Assembly: GCF_014297335.1 (NCBI RefSeq)
Contig: NZ_JACOQH010000005.1
Span: forward strand, 124,001-188,000
Direction of reading: 5' to 3'
Source: Roseburia_D yibonii
Lineage (GTDB): Bacteria; Bacillota; Clostridia; Lachnospirales; Lachnospiraceae
Length of the DNA: 64,000 bases
The translations under genes were made by a program, and so were the position numbers. The notes beneath the pieces were generated by a model. It saw only the letters and a program-made list of their open reading frames with translations, had not been told where the DNA came from and searched no databases. This document shows, piece after piece, positions 24,757-33,831 of the stretch. How positions within the stretch are numbered: position 1 is the stretch's first letter; the number at the start of each line of letters is the position of its first letter.

Positions 24757-25611
24757 TTACAATTTCTTTAAAACCTCTACCGCATCCGCAAGTTCCGGGT
24801 TGTCCACACGGTAAAATTCTCCTGCGTCCGCAGCTTCCGCTTTTTTCGGATCAACCGGCAGTTTTCCAAGCACCGGAACTCCGAGCTCTTTTGCCGCTTC
24901 ATCGACATGGCTCTCTCCGAAGATCTTGATCTTTCTGCCGCAGTCCGGACATTCTACGAAACTGAAGTTCTCCACGATCCCGAGCACCGGAATGTGCATC
25001 ATGGAAGCCATGTTAAATGCCTTTTTCACGATCAGCTGTACCAGTTCCTGCGGGGAGGTGACGGTAACGATGCCGTCCACCGGAAGTGACTGGAATACGG
25101 TAAGCGGAACATCTCCGGTTCCCGGCGGCATATCCACGAACAGATAATCCAGATCGCCCCAGATGACATCCGTCCAGAACTGTTTTACCGCTCCCGCGAT
25201 GACCGGGCCTCTCCATACGACCGGTGCTTCCTCATCCTCTACCAGAAGGTTGATGGACATGACTTTCACGCCGTTTGCCGCCTCGACCGGGTACACACCC
25301 TGATCTGTGCCCATCGCCGGTCCGTGAACGCCTAACATTTTCGGGATAGACGGTCCTGTGATATCCGCATCCATGATGCCGACTTTATAACCTGCTTTCT
25401 GCATCGCGCAGGCAAGAGAAGCGGTAACAAAAGATTTTCCGACGCCGCCCTTTCCACTCACGATACCGATCACCTTTTTGATCGATGACTGCCCGTTCAT
25501 TTCCTCTTTAAAGCTGTTCTTCTGATTTGAAGTATTTGATGCGCATCCTGCGCAGCTCTCCTTGCTGCATCCGCCTGCACTGCTGCAGCTGGAACGATTA
25601 TTGTCTGCCAT
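24757..25611 (-). CDS. mrp: Mrp/NBP35-type iron-sulfur carrier P-loop ATPase
   Basis: A 284-residue ATPase of the Mrp/ApbC/NBP35 family that carries iron-sulfur clusters to target proteins. The N-terminus has four cysteines (9, 15, 20, 23), as in NBP35-like forms. Then come the deviant Walker A GKGGVGKS, the MDADITGPSIPKMLG switch, FVDMPPGTGD (Walker B) and a CPDC pair near residue 228 that ligates the bridging cluster. Its start overlaps the end of mtnA by 14 bases. Confidence 0.93.
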   Translation of the reverse strand: MADNNRSSCSSAGGCSKESCAGCASNTSNQKNSFKEEMNGQSSIKKVIGIVSGKGGVGKSFVTASLACAMQKAGYKVGIMDADITGPSIPKMLGVHGPAMGTDQGVYPVEAANGVKVMSINLLVEDEEAPVVWRGPVIAGAVKQFWTDVIWGDLDYLFVDMPPGTGDVPLTVFQSLPVDGIVTVTSPQELVQLIVKKAFNMASMMHIPVLGIVENFSFVECPDCGRKIKIFGESHVDEAAKELGVPVLGKLPVDPKKAEAADAGEFYRVDNPELADAVEVLKKL

Positions 25612-26704
25612 TTTTCTTCCTCCTTATATCTTCTTCTTTTTTCTTAAAAATCTCTTTTAATGATGTTTCATAAGGTGCTCTTGCCACACCGTACTCGGTT
25701 ACGATACCTGCGATCAGCTCGTGATCTGTCACGTCAAACGCCGGATTGTAGACTTTTACGCCTTCCGGTGCCATGCGCTCTTTGTACCACATCTCGGTCA
25801 CTTCTTCCGCCGGGCGCTCCTCGATCTTTATATCCGCTCCGGTCTTAGTGTCCATGTCGATCGTTGAGGTCGGCGCACAGATATAGACCGGTACTTTATA
25901 ATGATCTGCCACTGCGGCAACTACGGAAGTTCCGATCTTGTTTGCCGTATCTCCGTTTGCAGCCACACGGTCGCAGCCCACGAAGACCGCATTGACCCAG
26001 CCTTTTTGCATAACGGAGGATGACATGTTATCGCAGATAAGTGTCACATCCACGCCGGATGACTGCAGTTCAAACGCGGTCAGCCGCGCCCCCTGCAAAA
26101 GCGGTCTGGTCTCATCCGCAAATACACGGAAATGGTATCCGCGCTCCTCCCCGAGATAAATCGGCGCGGTCGCCGTCCCGTACTTGCTTGTGGCAAGCTG
26201 TCCGGCATTGCAGTGTGTGAGGATGCCGTCTCCCGGTTTTACGAGGGAAAGTCCATATTCCCCGATCGCCTTGCATACACGGATATCCTCCGCCTGGATC
26301 TCCTTTGCCTCTTCTTTTAAACAGGCAAGGATCTCTGCCACCGGCAGTTCCTTTTTATCCAACACAACCTGCTCCATCCGGTTTAATGCCCAGGAGAGAT
26401 TGACTGCGGTCGGTCTTGAGGAATTTAAATATTCTTTCTTTTTCTTAAACTCCTCATAAAACGCCTCATAGGTATCCGCGCTGCTCTCTGCCGCTAAAAT
26501 ATAGATCCCGTATGCTGCGGCAACGCCGATCGCCGGCGCTCCCCGCACCTTTAACAGATAGATCGCATCCCAGATCTCTTTTGCCTCTTTCAAACGGATG
26601 ATCTCAATCTTTCCCGGCAGTTTGGTCTGGTCAATGATGACCAGCTCATTTTTTTCCTCGTCCAGCGCCACCGTATCATAATCCATAATGTTTTCTTTCT
26701 GCAT
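25598..26704 (-). CDS. mtnA: S-methyl-5-thioribose-1-phosphate isomerase
   Basis: A 368-residue MtnA that converts methylthioribose 1-phosphate to methylthioribulose 1-phosphate in methionine salvage. Motifs: LKVRGAPAIGVAAAYG, RPTAVNLSWALNRM, THCNAG with the active-site Cys, ADETRPLLQGARLTA and the catalytic Asp in VGCDRVAANGD. Related eIF2B-like proteins were considered but the Cys-Asp pair fits MtnA. AGGAGG lies 10 bases before ATG 26704. Other salvage genes are not in the window, so its partner enzymes must be elsewhere. Confidence 0.9.
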   Translation of the reverse strand: MQKENIMDYDTVALDEEKNELVIIDQTKLPGKIEIIRLKEAKEIWDAIYLLKVRGAPAIGVAAAYGIYILAAESSADTYEAFYEEFKKKKEYLNSSRPTAVNLSWALNRMEQVVLDKKELPVAEILACLKEEAKEIQAEDIRVCKAIGEYGLSLVKPGDGILTHCNAGQLATSKYGTATAPIYLGEERGYHFRVFADETRPLLQGARLTAFELQSSGVDVTLICDNMSSSVMQKGWVNAVFVGCDRVAANGDTANKIGTSVVAAVADHYKVPVYICAPTSTIDMDTKTGADIKIEERPAEEVTEMWYKERMAPEGVKVYNPAFDVTDHELIAGIVTEYGVARAPYETSLKEIFKKKEEDIRRKKNGRQ

Positions 26705-26723
26705 CTATGACATACCTCCTGCC

Positions 26724-28622
26724 TTAACTATTCTTCCCATTTTTCTGCGCTTCGATCTTCGCCGCAAGCTCTTCCAGATATTCCCAGCGCTCTAATTTTT
26801 CCTCGAGCTCGGTATTGACTTTTGTTTTTTCCTCTGTCAGTTCGTTTAACCGCACAAAATCTGTCGCACACTTTGCGATCTCTTCATCGATCTCATCCAT
26901 GCGTTCCTCGAGCGCCGCGATATCCGTCTCGATCGTCTCATATTCTCTCTGTTCCTTGTAGGAAAATTTAAGCTTCGGCGCATGTGTGCGCGTATCTTTT
27001 GCCGCCGGCTTTGCGGTGCTCTCCTTTTCGGTCTGGATCTGCGGCTCTCTGTCTTTTTCTTCTTCCCGTTTCCGGTTTACATAATCTGTATATCCACCCT
27101 CATACTGGCGCAGCACACCGTTTTCTTCAAACGCGAAGATCCGTCTCACCACACGATCCAGAAAATAGCGGTCATGGGATACCGTGATCACGATCCCGTC
27201 GTAATTGTCCAGATAATCCTCTAAGATCGAAAGCGTAACAATATCAAGATCATTGGTCGGCTCGTCTAAGATCAGCACATTCGGTGCTTCCATCAGCACC
27301 CGTAGCAGGTTCAGACGGCGTTTCTCTCCACCGGAGAGTTTGCCGATCACGCTGTACTGCTCCTCCGGCGGGAATAAAAACCGCTCCAGCATCGCGGATG
27401 CCGAGATCAGCCCGTCCTCCGTGCGTACAAACTCCGCCGTATTTTTGATGTAATCGATCACGCGCATCGAGGGATCCATGTAGGCAATGCCGGCTTCTTT
27501 TTTCTCCTCGATCTCCTGCGAGTAGTAACCGAGTTTGATCGTCTGACCAAGGATCACTTCCCCGGAATCCGGTTTCTGTCTGCCCTCGATCATCTTCATG
27601 AGCGTCGTCTTTCCACAGCCGTTTTTCCCGACAAATCCGATCCGGTCATTTTTAAGGAAGATGTAGGAAAAATCCTGTATCAGGACGCGGTCGCCATACG
27701 CTTTGTGCAGATGCGAAAGCTCCACGGTCGTTTTTCCCATGCGGGTCGAAATGGAACTGATCTCGATCTTTTTGTCCACATCCGGTGCGGACTGGTCACG
27801 CAGCGTCTCATAGCGCTGGATACGCGCTTTCTGTTTCGTGGAACGCGCCTTTGCTCCACGTTTGATCCACTCGATCTCCTTGCGCAGCACCGACTGGCGC
27901 TTACGCTCCCCTGCGATCTCACTCTCCTCCCGCATGGCTTTCCGTTCCAGAAAACCGGAGTAGTTCGTGTCATAGCTGTAGATATTGCCTTTATCGATCT
28001 CCACAATGCGGTTCGATACACTGTCAAGGAAGTAACGGTCATGCGTTACCATGATAAGGGAGCCCTTCCATTTTTTCAGATAATCCTCCAGCCAGTCCGC
28101 CATCTCATGATCAATGTGGTTGGTCGGCTCGTCCAAAAGCAGGATGTCACACGGCACTAAAAGGATCGCCGCCAGCGCGAGACGTTTCTTCTGTCCGCCG
28201 GAAAGTTCTTTCGTCTTCTGCGTAAAATTTGTGATGCCGAGTCTGGTCAGAAACGCCTTTGCGGAGCTTTCCATCTCCCAGATCTTTTCATTGATCTCGT
28301 GTTTTCCGCCGGCATTTGCCCCCGCATAGATCGTATCCTGTTTTCCCGCTGCCGCCTCAAGGACGCTCTCCAACACGGTCTTCTCCGGCAAAAAGACCGG
28401 ATTCTGCGGCAGATAGCGCATCACAACGTGATTGGCGCAGATCACCTTTCCGGAATCCGGTTCCTCAATTTTTGCAAGTATCTTTAACAGCGTGGACTTT
28501 CCGGTTCCGTTGATACCGATGATACCAACTTTTTCCCCTTCTTCCAGATAAAAGGAAGCTCCGTTTAAAAGCTTCCTTTCTGTAAATGATTTTTCTATAT
28601 TTTCAGCAGTCAGTAAATTCAT
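26724..28622 (-). CDS. ABC-F family ATPase, Uup-like
   Basis: A 632-residue soluble protein with two ABC domains and no membrane part. Domain 1: GINGTGKST, signature LSGGQKKR, LLLDEPTNHID. Domain 2 after the P-site-tRNA-interacting linker (REESEIAGERKRQSVLRKEIEW): GKNGCGKTT, LSGGEKRR, LILDEPTNDLD. A charged linker and a C-terminal coiled coil (YETIETDIAALEERMDEID to the end) resemble Uup, which acts on ribosomes or DNA structures. No resistance-type features stand out. Confidence 0.92.
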   Translation of the reverse strand: MNLLTAENIEKSFTERKLLNGASFYLEEGEKVGIIGINGTGKSTLLKILAKIEEPDSGKVICANHVVMRYLPQNPVFLPEKTVLESVLEAAAGKQDTIYAGANAGGKHEINEKIWEMESSAKAFLTRLGITNFTQKTKELSGGQKKRLALAAILLVPCDILLLDEPTNHIDHEMADWLEDYLKKWKGSLIMVTHDRYFLDSVSNRIVEIDKGNIYSYDTNYSGFLERKAMREESEIAGERKRQSVLRKEIEWIKRGAKARSTKQKARIQRYETLRDQSAPDVDKKIEISSISTRMGKTTVELSHLHKAYGDRVLIQDFSYIFLKNDRIGFVGKNGCGKTTLMKMIEGRQKPDSGEVILGQTIKLGYYSQEIEEKKEAGIAYMDPSMRVIDYIKNTAEFVRTEDGLISASAMLERFLFPPEEQYSVIGKLSGGEKRRLNLLRVLMEAPNVLILDEPTNDLDIVTLSILEDYLDNYDGIVITVSHDRYFLDRVVRRIFAFEENGVLRQYEGGYTDYVNRKREEEKDREPQIQTEKESTAKPAAKDTRTHAPKLKFSYKEQREYETIETDIAALEERMDEIDEEIAKCATDFVRLNELTEEKTKVNTELEEKLERWEYLEELAAKIEAQKNGKNS

Positions 28623-28637
28623 TTCTGTCTCCTGTTT

Positions 28638-30029
28638 TTAAATTTCACAGTTACCTACGGTACGCGGGAACGGAATGACGTCACGGATGTTTGACATACC
28701 GGTCAGGTACATCACGCAGCGCTCAAATCCAAGCCCGAAGCCCGCATGACGGGCAGAGCCGTATTTTCTGAGATCCAGATAAAATCCGTAATCTTCCTCT
28801 TTTAATCCAAGTTCCTGCATACGCGCGAGCAGTTTCTCATAGTCGTCCTCTCTCTGGCTTCCTCCGATGATCTCTCCGATGCCAGGTACCAGACAGTCTA
28901 CTGCTGCCACGGTCTTTCCATCATCGTTCAGTTTCATATAAAACGCCTTGATCTCCTTCGGATAATCGGTAACAAAGACCGGACGCTTGAAGATCTCTTC
29001 GGTCAGATAGCGCTCATGCTCGGTCTGCAGATCCACGCCCCAGGAAACTTTGTAGTTGAACTTGTCGTTGTGTTTTTCCAGAAGTTCCACTGCCTCGGTA
29101 TAGGTGACACGGGCAAAATCATTGTTCACCACGTTGTTCAGGCGGTCGAGCAGTCCCTTGTCTACGAAGGAATTAAAAAAGTTCATCTCTTCCGGTGCGT
29201 TCTCCAATACATAACGGATCACATATTTTAACATGCTCTCCGCAAGGATCATATCGTCCTCAAGATCCGCGAACGCGATCTCCGGCTCGATCATCCAGAA
29301 TTCCGCCGCATGTCTTGTCGTGTTGGAATTCTCCGCACGGAAGGTCGGTCCGAATGTATAGATATTTTTAAATGCCATCGCATAGGTTTCACCGTTTAAC
29401 TGTCCGCTCACGGTAAGGTTGGTCGGCTTTCCGAAAAAGTCTTTGGAGTAATCCACACTGCCGTCCGCATTCTTCGGCACATCCTTTAAGTCCATGGTCG
29501 TAACCTGGAACATCTCGCCCGCGCCTTCGCAGTCACTTCCGGTGATCAGCGGAGTGTGTACATAGACGAAATCGCGCTCCTGGAAAAATTTGTGGATCGC
29601 ATATGCGATCATGGAACGCACGCGGAATACTGCCTCAAACGTATTGGTACGCGGTCTTAAATGGGAGATCGTGCGCAGATACTCAAATGTGTGACGCTTT
29701 TTCTGAAGCGGATAATCCGGCGCGGAAGCGCCTTCGATCATGACTTTCTCCGCCTGGATCTCAAACGGCTGTTTTGCCTCCGGTGTCGGCGCAAGTGTTC
29801 CGGTAACGATGACCGCCGCACCTACGTTCAGCTTCTGTACTTCCTCAAAATTGGAGAGTGTCTCGGAGAAGACAACCTGTAACGGTTCAAAAAATGTTCC
29901 GTCATTTACCACGATAAATCCAAACGCTTTGGAATTACGGATGCTTCTGACCCATCCTCCTACTGTGATCTTCTTATTCTCATACGCTTCTTTATTACGA
30001 AATAAATCTCTGATATTTGTCAGTTCCAT
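28638..30029 (-). CDS. asnS: Asparaginyl-tRNA synthetase
   Basis: A 463-residue class II synthetase: N-terminal OB-fold anticodon domain (KITVGGWVRSIRNSKAFGFIVVNDG), then the catalytic domain with motif 2 near FRAENSNTTRHAAEFWMIEPE and motif 3 GLGFERCVMYLTG. The TYAMAF and FVTDYPKEIKAFYMK segments distinguish it from AspRS. The ATG at 30029 has GGAGGA upstream; a longer frame lacks family support. It lies 22 bases after the foldase gene in the same direction. No T-box is visible just upstream. Confidence 0.95.
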   Translation of the reverse strand: MELTNIRDLFRNKEAYENKKITVGGWVRSIRNSKAFGFIVVNDGTFFEPLQVVFSETLSNFEEVQKLNVGAAVIVTGTLAPTPEAKQPFEIQAEKVMIEGASAPDYPLQKKRHTFEYLRTISHLRPRTNTFEAVFRVRSMIAYAIHKFFQERDFVYVHTPLITGSDCEGAGEMFQVTTMDLKDVPKNADGSVDYSKDFFGKPTNLTVSGQLNGETYAMAFKNIYTFGPTFRAENSNTTRHAAEFWMIEPEIAFADLEDDMILAESMLKYVIRYVLENAPEEMNFFNSFVDKGLLDRLNNVVNNDFARVTYTEAVELLEKHNDKFNYKVSWGVDLQTEHERYLTEEIFKRPVFVTDYPKEIKAFYMKLNDDGKTVAAVDCLVPGIGEIIGGSQREDDYEKLLARMQELGLKEEDYGFYLDLRKYGSARHAGFGLGFERCVMYLTGMSNIRDVIPFPRTVGNCEI

Positions 30030-30051
30030 TTTTCTTCCTCCAACTGCAATT

Positions 30052-31284
30052 CTATTCTTCCGTTGCTGCTTCCGTCTCGGTGATGTCCTCAGCCGCAGCT
30101 GCCTCTTCGGTACTCTCTTCCGCCGCATTGTAAGTTACGTTTGTGTTTTCGATCACACGGTCCAGTGCCTTGTTGCATAAATAGATCGTCTGTAAATAAG
30201 CTTTTCCGTCTTCCGCTGTCTGTGCATAGTTTTCATACAGCGCATCCTCGCTGTCATAGCCATAGCTGCTTAACAGGCTGGATACATAACTGTTAAATCC
30301 GTCCTCGTCAAATTCTATGTTTTCCACTGCGGCGATCGCCTCTAAGATCAGCTGGGTATCCAACTCTGTCTCGATCTCGGACTGCACCTGTGTCTTGAAA
30401 TCATCCACGGTGGTGTTGTATGTGCTGGAGAGATAATCTTCAAGCGTAGTATCCTTGCAGTAAGTATCCTCGAATTTCTTTAAGTATTCCTGCATTCTCG
30501 CGTCAAGCAGACCATCCGGCAGTGCGTTTACCGTGCATACTTCCGGGAGTTTTGCGATCACTGCGGAGCGGATCGCCTGTGTTCTGCTGCTGTTTGCCTG
30601 CTCTTCCAGATATGTGCGGATGTCGGAAGTCAGATCGTTTACGGTCTCATAGGACGCGCCGAGCTTATCCGAAAGATAGGTGACATACTCATCCGTCAGC
30701 GTATCGTATGTGATATCCTGTTTTTCCTTGATCGCGTTTACCGTTACCTTAAATACGACTTCTTTTCCCGCCAGGTCGGAATTTCCATAATCTTCCGGGA
30801 ACGTCAGATTCAGGTCTGTCTCTTTTCCGACTTCCGCGCCGATCAGTCCGTCTTCAAATCCGTCAATAAAAGAACCGGAACCGATCTCAAGATCATAATC
30901 CTGTGCGGTGCCGCCGTCAAACGCTTCCCCGTCAAGCAGTCCCTCGTAGTCGATGTTTGCGACATCTCCATTTTCCACAACGGTCTTGTCGGACTCCACA
31001 TAGTATGGATAATTTGCGATCACGTTATTATTGACATAATTTTTCACCATGTCATCGGTCACCTGATAATCTTTATCCAGTGTGACTTCCATATTCATAT
31101 AGTCACCGAGTGACACATAATCGCCCGCGTCATATGTGATATCCGCGCTTGACGGAATTACTTCCGTCTCGGTCTCTGCCACTGTCTCGGTTCCCTGTGT
31201 ATTATCTTTGTTCGTTTTGCCACATGCGTTTAAGGTCATCATCATGCTGACACATAAAAGAAGGGCCACTGCTTTTTTCTTCAT
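30052..31284 (-). CDS. Secreted trigger-factor-like lipoprotein with FKBP domain
   Basis: A 410-residue lipoprotein (signal peptide, lipobox TLNAC with Cys21). Residues about 85-195 form an FKBP-type prolyl isomerase domain (GDVANIDYEGLLDGEAFDGGTA, FIDGFEDGLIGAEVGKE, FPEDYGNSDLAGK). A helical C-terminal part (about 200-380) resembles the trigger factor chaperone arms. The tail is rich in Glu and Ala. It probably helps fold exported proteins on the outer face of the membrane. GGAAAGG precedes the ATG. Confidence 0.88.
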   Translation of the reverse strand: MKKKAVALLLCVSMMMTLNACGKTNKDNTQGTETVAETETEVIPSSADITYDAGDYVSLGDYMNMEVTLDKDYQVTDDMVKNYVNNNVIANYPYYVESDKTVVENGDVANIDYEGLLDGEAFDGGTAQDYDLEIGSGSFIDGFEDGLIGAEVGKETDLNLTFPEDYGNSDLAGKEVVFKVTVNAIKEKQDITYDTLTDEYVTYLSDKLGASYETVNDLTSDIRTYLEEQANSSRTQAIRSAVIAKLPEVCTVNALPDGLLDARMQEYLKKFEDTYCKDTTLEDYLSSTYNTTVDDFKTQVQSEIETELDTQLILEAIAAVENIEFDEDGFNSYVSSLLSSYGYDSEDALYENYAQTAEDGKAYLQTIYLCNKALDRVIENTNVTYNAAEESTEEAAAAEDITETEAATEE

Positions 31285-31391
31285 AAATCTTTACCTTTCC
31301 TTGTCCATCAATCTCGATTCAGGTCCCCTTATATACACCTGTATCACAATTATCTACGATACCATAAAACTGCCCAAAATAAAAGGTTTTA

Positions 31392-31413
31392 ATTGATTTT
31401 TCTAAAAATCAAT
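31392..31413. promoter_or_regulatory. 22-base palindrome overlapping a promoter
   Basis: Arms ATTGATTTTT and AAAAATCAAT around CT. It covers the -35 and most of the spacer of the promoter for the gene at 31457, as an operator would. Confidence 0.6.
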
Positions 31414-31421
31414 GTTACAAT
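31393..31421 (+). promoter_or_regulatory. Promoter of the gene at 31457
   Basis: TTGATT and TACAAT are 17 bases apart, 36 bases before the start codon. Confidence 0.7.
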
Positions 31422-31456
31422 ATTTGTCGTATTTGAAAAAAGGGAGGATTTTTAAA

Positions 31457-31930
31457 ATGCCTACGGTTACATTGGTATTACTGATCATTGCCATCGTTTT
31501 GATCGTTGCGGTGATCGTACTTTATTTTTTGGGAAAGAAAGCAGAAAAAAAGAAAGCAGAACAGGATGAACAGATCGCAGCAGCAGCACAGTCTGTTACG
31601 ATGCTCATCATAGACAAAAAGAAACTTCGTTTGAAAGATGCCGGTCTTCCGGCTGCTGTCGTAGAACAGACACCGAAACTGATGCGCCGCACCAAGATGC
31701 CGATCGTAAAGGCAAAGGTTGGTCCCAAGGTTATGACCTTCATCAGCGATGCCTCCATTTATGAACGCATTCCGGTAAAAAAAGAGGTAAAGGCAACGGT
31801 CAGTGGTCTTTATATCACAGGCGTCCGTGGGGTTCACGGTTCGATCGAGCCTGCCGCTCCTAAGAAAAAGGGCATCTGGGCAAGAGCCAAAGCCGCTGCG
31901 GAAGAAAAAGTAAACAAAAAATCGAAATAA
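31457..31930 (+). CDS. Membrane-anchored basic protein of unknown function
   Basis: A 157-residue protein with one N-terminal membrane helix (residues about 4-26) followed by a strongly basic stretch (GKKAEKKKAEQ), a soluble region with KLRLKDAGLPAAVVEQTPKLMRRTKMPIVKAKVG and a lysine/alanine-rich tail. GGGAGG precedes the ATG at 31457. It is monocistronic, with its own promoter, a palindromic operator candidate and a strong terminator. I recognise no functional family; it is likely cytoplasmic with a membrane tether. Confidence 0.75.
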   Translation: MPTVTLVLLIIAIVLIVAVIVLYFLGKKAEKKKAEQDEQIAAAAQSVTMLIIDKKKLRLKDAGLPAAVVEQTPKLMRRTKMPIVKAKVGPKVMTFISDASIYERIPVKKEVKATVSGLYITGVRGVHGSIEPAAPKKKGIWARAKAAAEEKVNKKSK

Positions 31931-31939
31931 TAACATACG

Positions 31940-31989
31940 AAAATGGAGTGTGAAAAAACGTGGGTCTGTTTTTTCACACTCCATTTTTT
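31940..31989. terminator. Strong terminator
   Basis: A 20-bp perfect stem, arms AAAATGGAGTGTGAAAAAAC and its complement, with an 8-base loop and TTTTTT after it on the plus strand. It serves the gene at 31457 and also protects against transcripts from the other side. Confidence 0.9.
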
Positions 31990-32013
31990 ATCTGTTTTTC
32001 TTTAACCGTTCTT

Positions 32014-33244
32014 CTATGCCCTCTTCGCAAAGAAATCATCGATCGCGGCATGCAGTTTCTTCGGCTCCATACTCTTTAAGAGGTAGCCTTCCGGTTTTAA
32101 TTCCATGACATTTCGGATGCCGATCCCGGAGTCCTCCACTTCACAGTACAGTAAGATCTTATCGTCCAGTCTCTGCTGCACCGATGCGGTTTTCAAAGGT
32201 CATTTTCATATCGTGGAACAGAGAAAGCGTATCGTAAGGTTCTTCAAACAGCTGCATCTTCCCGGATTCCATCTTGGAGAAATCCAGTACGTCATTGATG
32301 ATCGTAAGCAGTGCCCGACCTGAGCTCTGGATGTTCAGAAGATATTCCTGCTCCCGCTTTTCATGCGGCGTCCGAAGTAAGATCTCCGTAATGCCAACGA
32401 TCGAATTCATCGGTGTACGGATCTCGTGGGACATATTGGATACAAACGCTGTCTTCGCCTGATTCGCCACCTCTGCCAGATTCACAAGCTCTTTCATCAG
32501 ATGGTTCTGTTCAATGATGTGGTTTTTGGCATTTTTTACCGGATCGAACAGACCGTATTTCACAACAGCCACCGTCATAAATATACAGGATAACAGCAGA
32601 CCGAGCGGTGTCGGATCGTCACCTTTTAAGATGCCGAGAAGCCGCAGTGAAAGAAGGATCATCGGGGAGAGCACCGAAGCGAGCAGCATCAGATGCAGCC
32701 TCACCTTGTCCGGAATATGTTTTTTCGCCCGAAAAGAAGAAATGATCGTGACTATGGAGCCAAAGATCTCAAGCAGCAGAAATGCCATAAAGACATAGTA
32801 CATCGGAGCTGCCTCGATCTCCAGAGTATACCCGCCCAGATTTACCCCGGATGGCTCCAGCCAGTAACTTCTGTAATAGAAATGATGGTGATCCACCGTT
32901 GCGATCAGCATATAAAACGCGATATTTAATGAAAGAAGTCCTGTGATAAACCACTGGGAAACCTTTCCGGTTTTCCAGCGCAGTAAAAACATCAGGGCAC
33001 AATAGTTTGCGAAACATTTGCCCAGATATTCCAGCTTTCCCAGTGCCAGCAGTGTTTCCTCATCGCCGCCCATGATATAAAAGCTTTTCGCGACCAGTGT
33101 GACCAGGCAGCAGGAAAACGCCAGTACAAGCTCACATTTATAGTTTGTATCCTCTTTTCTGCAGACGATCACCAATAATGCCAATGCGACAAAAACTCCA
33201 AATATATGAAGCGCAAGCCATGCTGCTGCCAATCCCATATCCAT
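32014..33244 (-). pseudogene. Hybrid sensor histidine kinase, collapsed by deletions
   Basis: The first 361 codons give seven or eight membrane helices (a 7TM-type sensor), a coiled linker and an intact HisKA domain with the phospho-acceptor in NMSHEIRTPMNSIVG, then a frame change and stop at 32159. The other frame continues with YCEVEDSGIGI, the first glycine box of the ATPase domain, and jumps at once to LKPEGYLLKSMEPKKLHAAIDDFF, the end of a response-regulator receiver domain. Most of the ATPase domain and nearly all of the receiver, including its Asp, are missing. Start and AAGGAG site are intact, and a near-consensus promoter remains. It cannot act as a kinase, but the sensor with HisKA could be made. 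Confidence 0.85.
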
Positions 33245-33285
33245 GATTACTCCTTATCTTCTGTAAAAAAACTGCCTATAATCTC

Positions 33286-33313
33286 ATTATAGTTACTTTG
33301 GGTATGTTGTCAA
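33286..33313 (-). promoter_or_regulatory. Promoter of the kinase remnant
   Basis: Minus-strand TTGACA and TATAAT, both perfect hexamers, are 16 bases apart, about 42 bases before the start codon. Confidence 0.8.
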
Positions 33314-33362
33314 CGCAAAAGTCAGTATATTTGTAAATATTTCGAAAAGATTCAGACAATTC

Positions 33363-33815
33363 CTATTGGATTCGGAAATCAGCTCCCTGTCTCGCCTGAA
33401 TATTCATACTGATGTTGCAGTCTGCCATATGCTCGCAGTTTACTTCCAGACCATATGCCACGTTCACCTGTATGCTCTCATCCTTTTCCTCGATCTTTAT
33501 GTCTTTCGCGTCAATGCCGATCATAAGGCTTCCAAACGGAGTATTGTAATAAGTGATGTTCTTTTTGTTCTTCTCGAATACCATGTGGACATTCGCCGCG
33601 CCTTTTTTCATGACATCCAGGCAGCCATCCTGTATCTTCACGATATTTTTGGTGACACCGTCAAATCCTTCCATCACCTCATCATAGAGCACATAGTGTT
33701 TTCCGTTCCGTTTATAATAATCCCCGGAAGTGATCATCTCGACCGGTTCCGGATTTTCATTTTCTTCCTGCAGAAACTGCAGTCCCTGAATACGAAGCAA
33801 CACGTCTTTCGTCAT
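33363..33815 (-). CDS. DUF1934 family protein
   Basis: A 150-residue protein with a lipocalin-like beta pattern: LLRIQGLQF, DYYKRNGKHYVLYDEVMEG, IVKIQDGCLDVMKKG, YNTPFGSLMIGIDAKDIKIEE and VNVAYGLEVN. This matches DUF1934 (YwiB-type), of unknown function. The ATG at 33815 follows AAGGAGA; longer frames are not supported. It lies 16 bases after the VWA gene, on the same transcript. No signal peptide. Confidence 0.8.
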   Translation of the reverse strand: MTKDVLLRIQGLQFLQEENENPEPVEMITSGDYYKRNGKHYVLYDEVMEGFDGVTKNIVKIQDGCLDVMKKGAANVHMVFEKNKKNITYYNTPFGSLMIGIDAKDIKIEEKDESIQVNVAYGLEVNCEHMADCNISMNIQARQGADFRIQ

Positions 33816-33831
33816 TTTTTTGCTTATCTCC

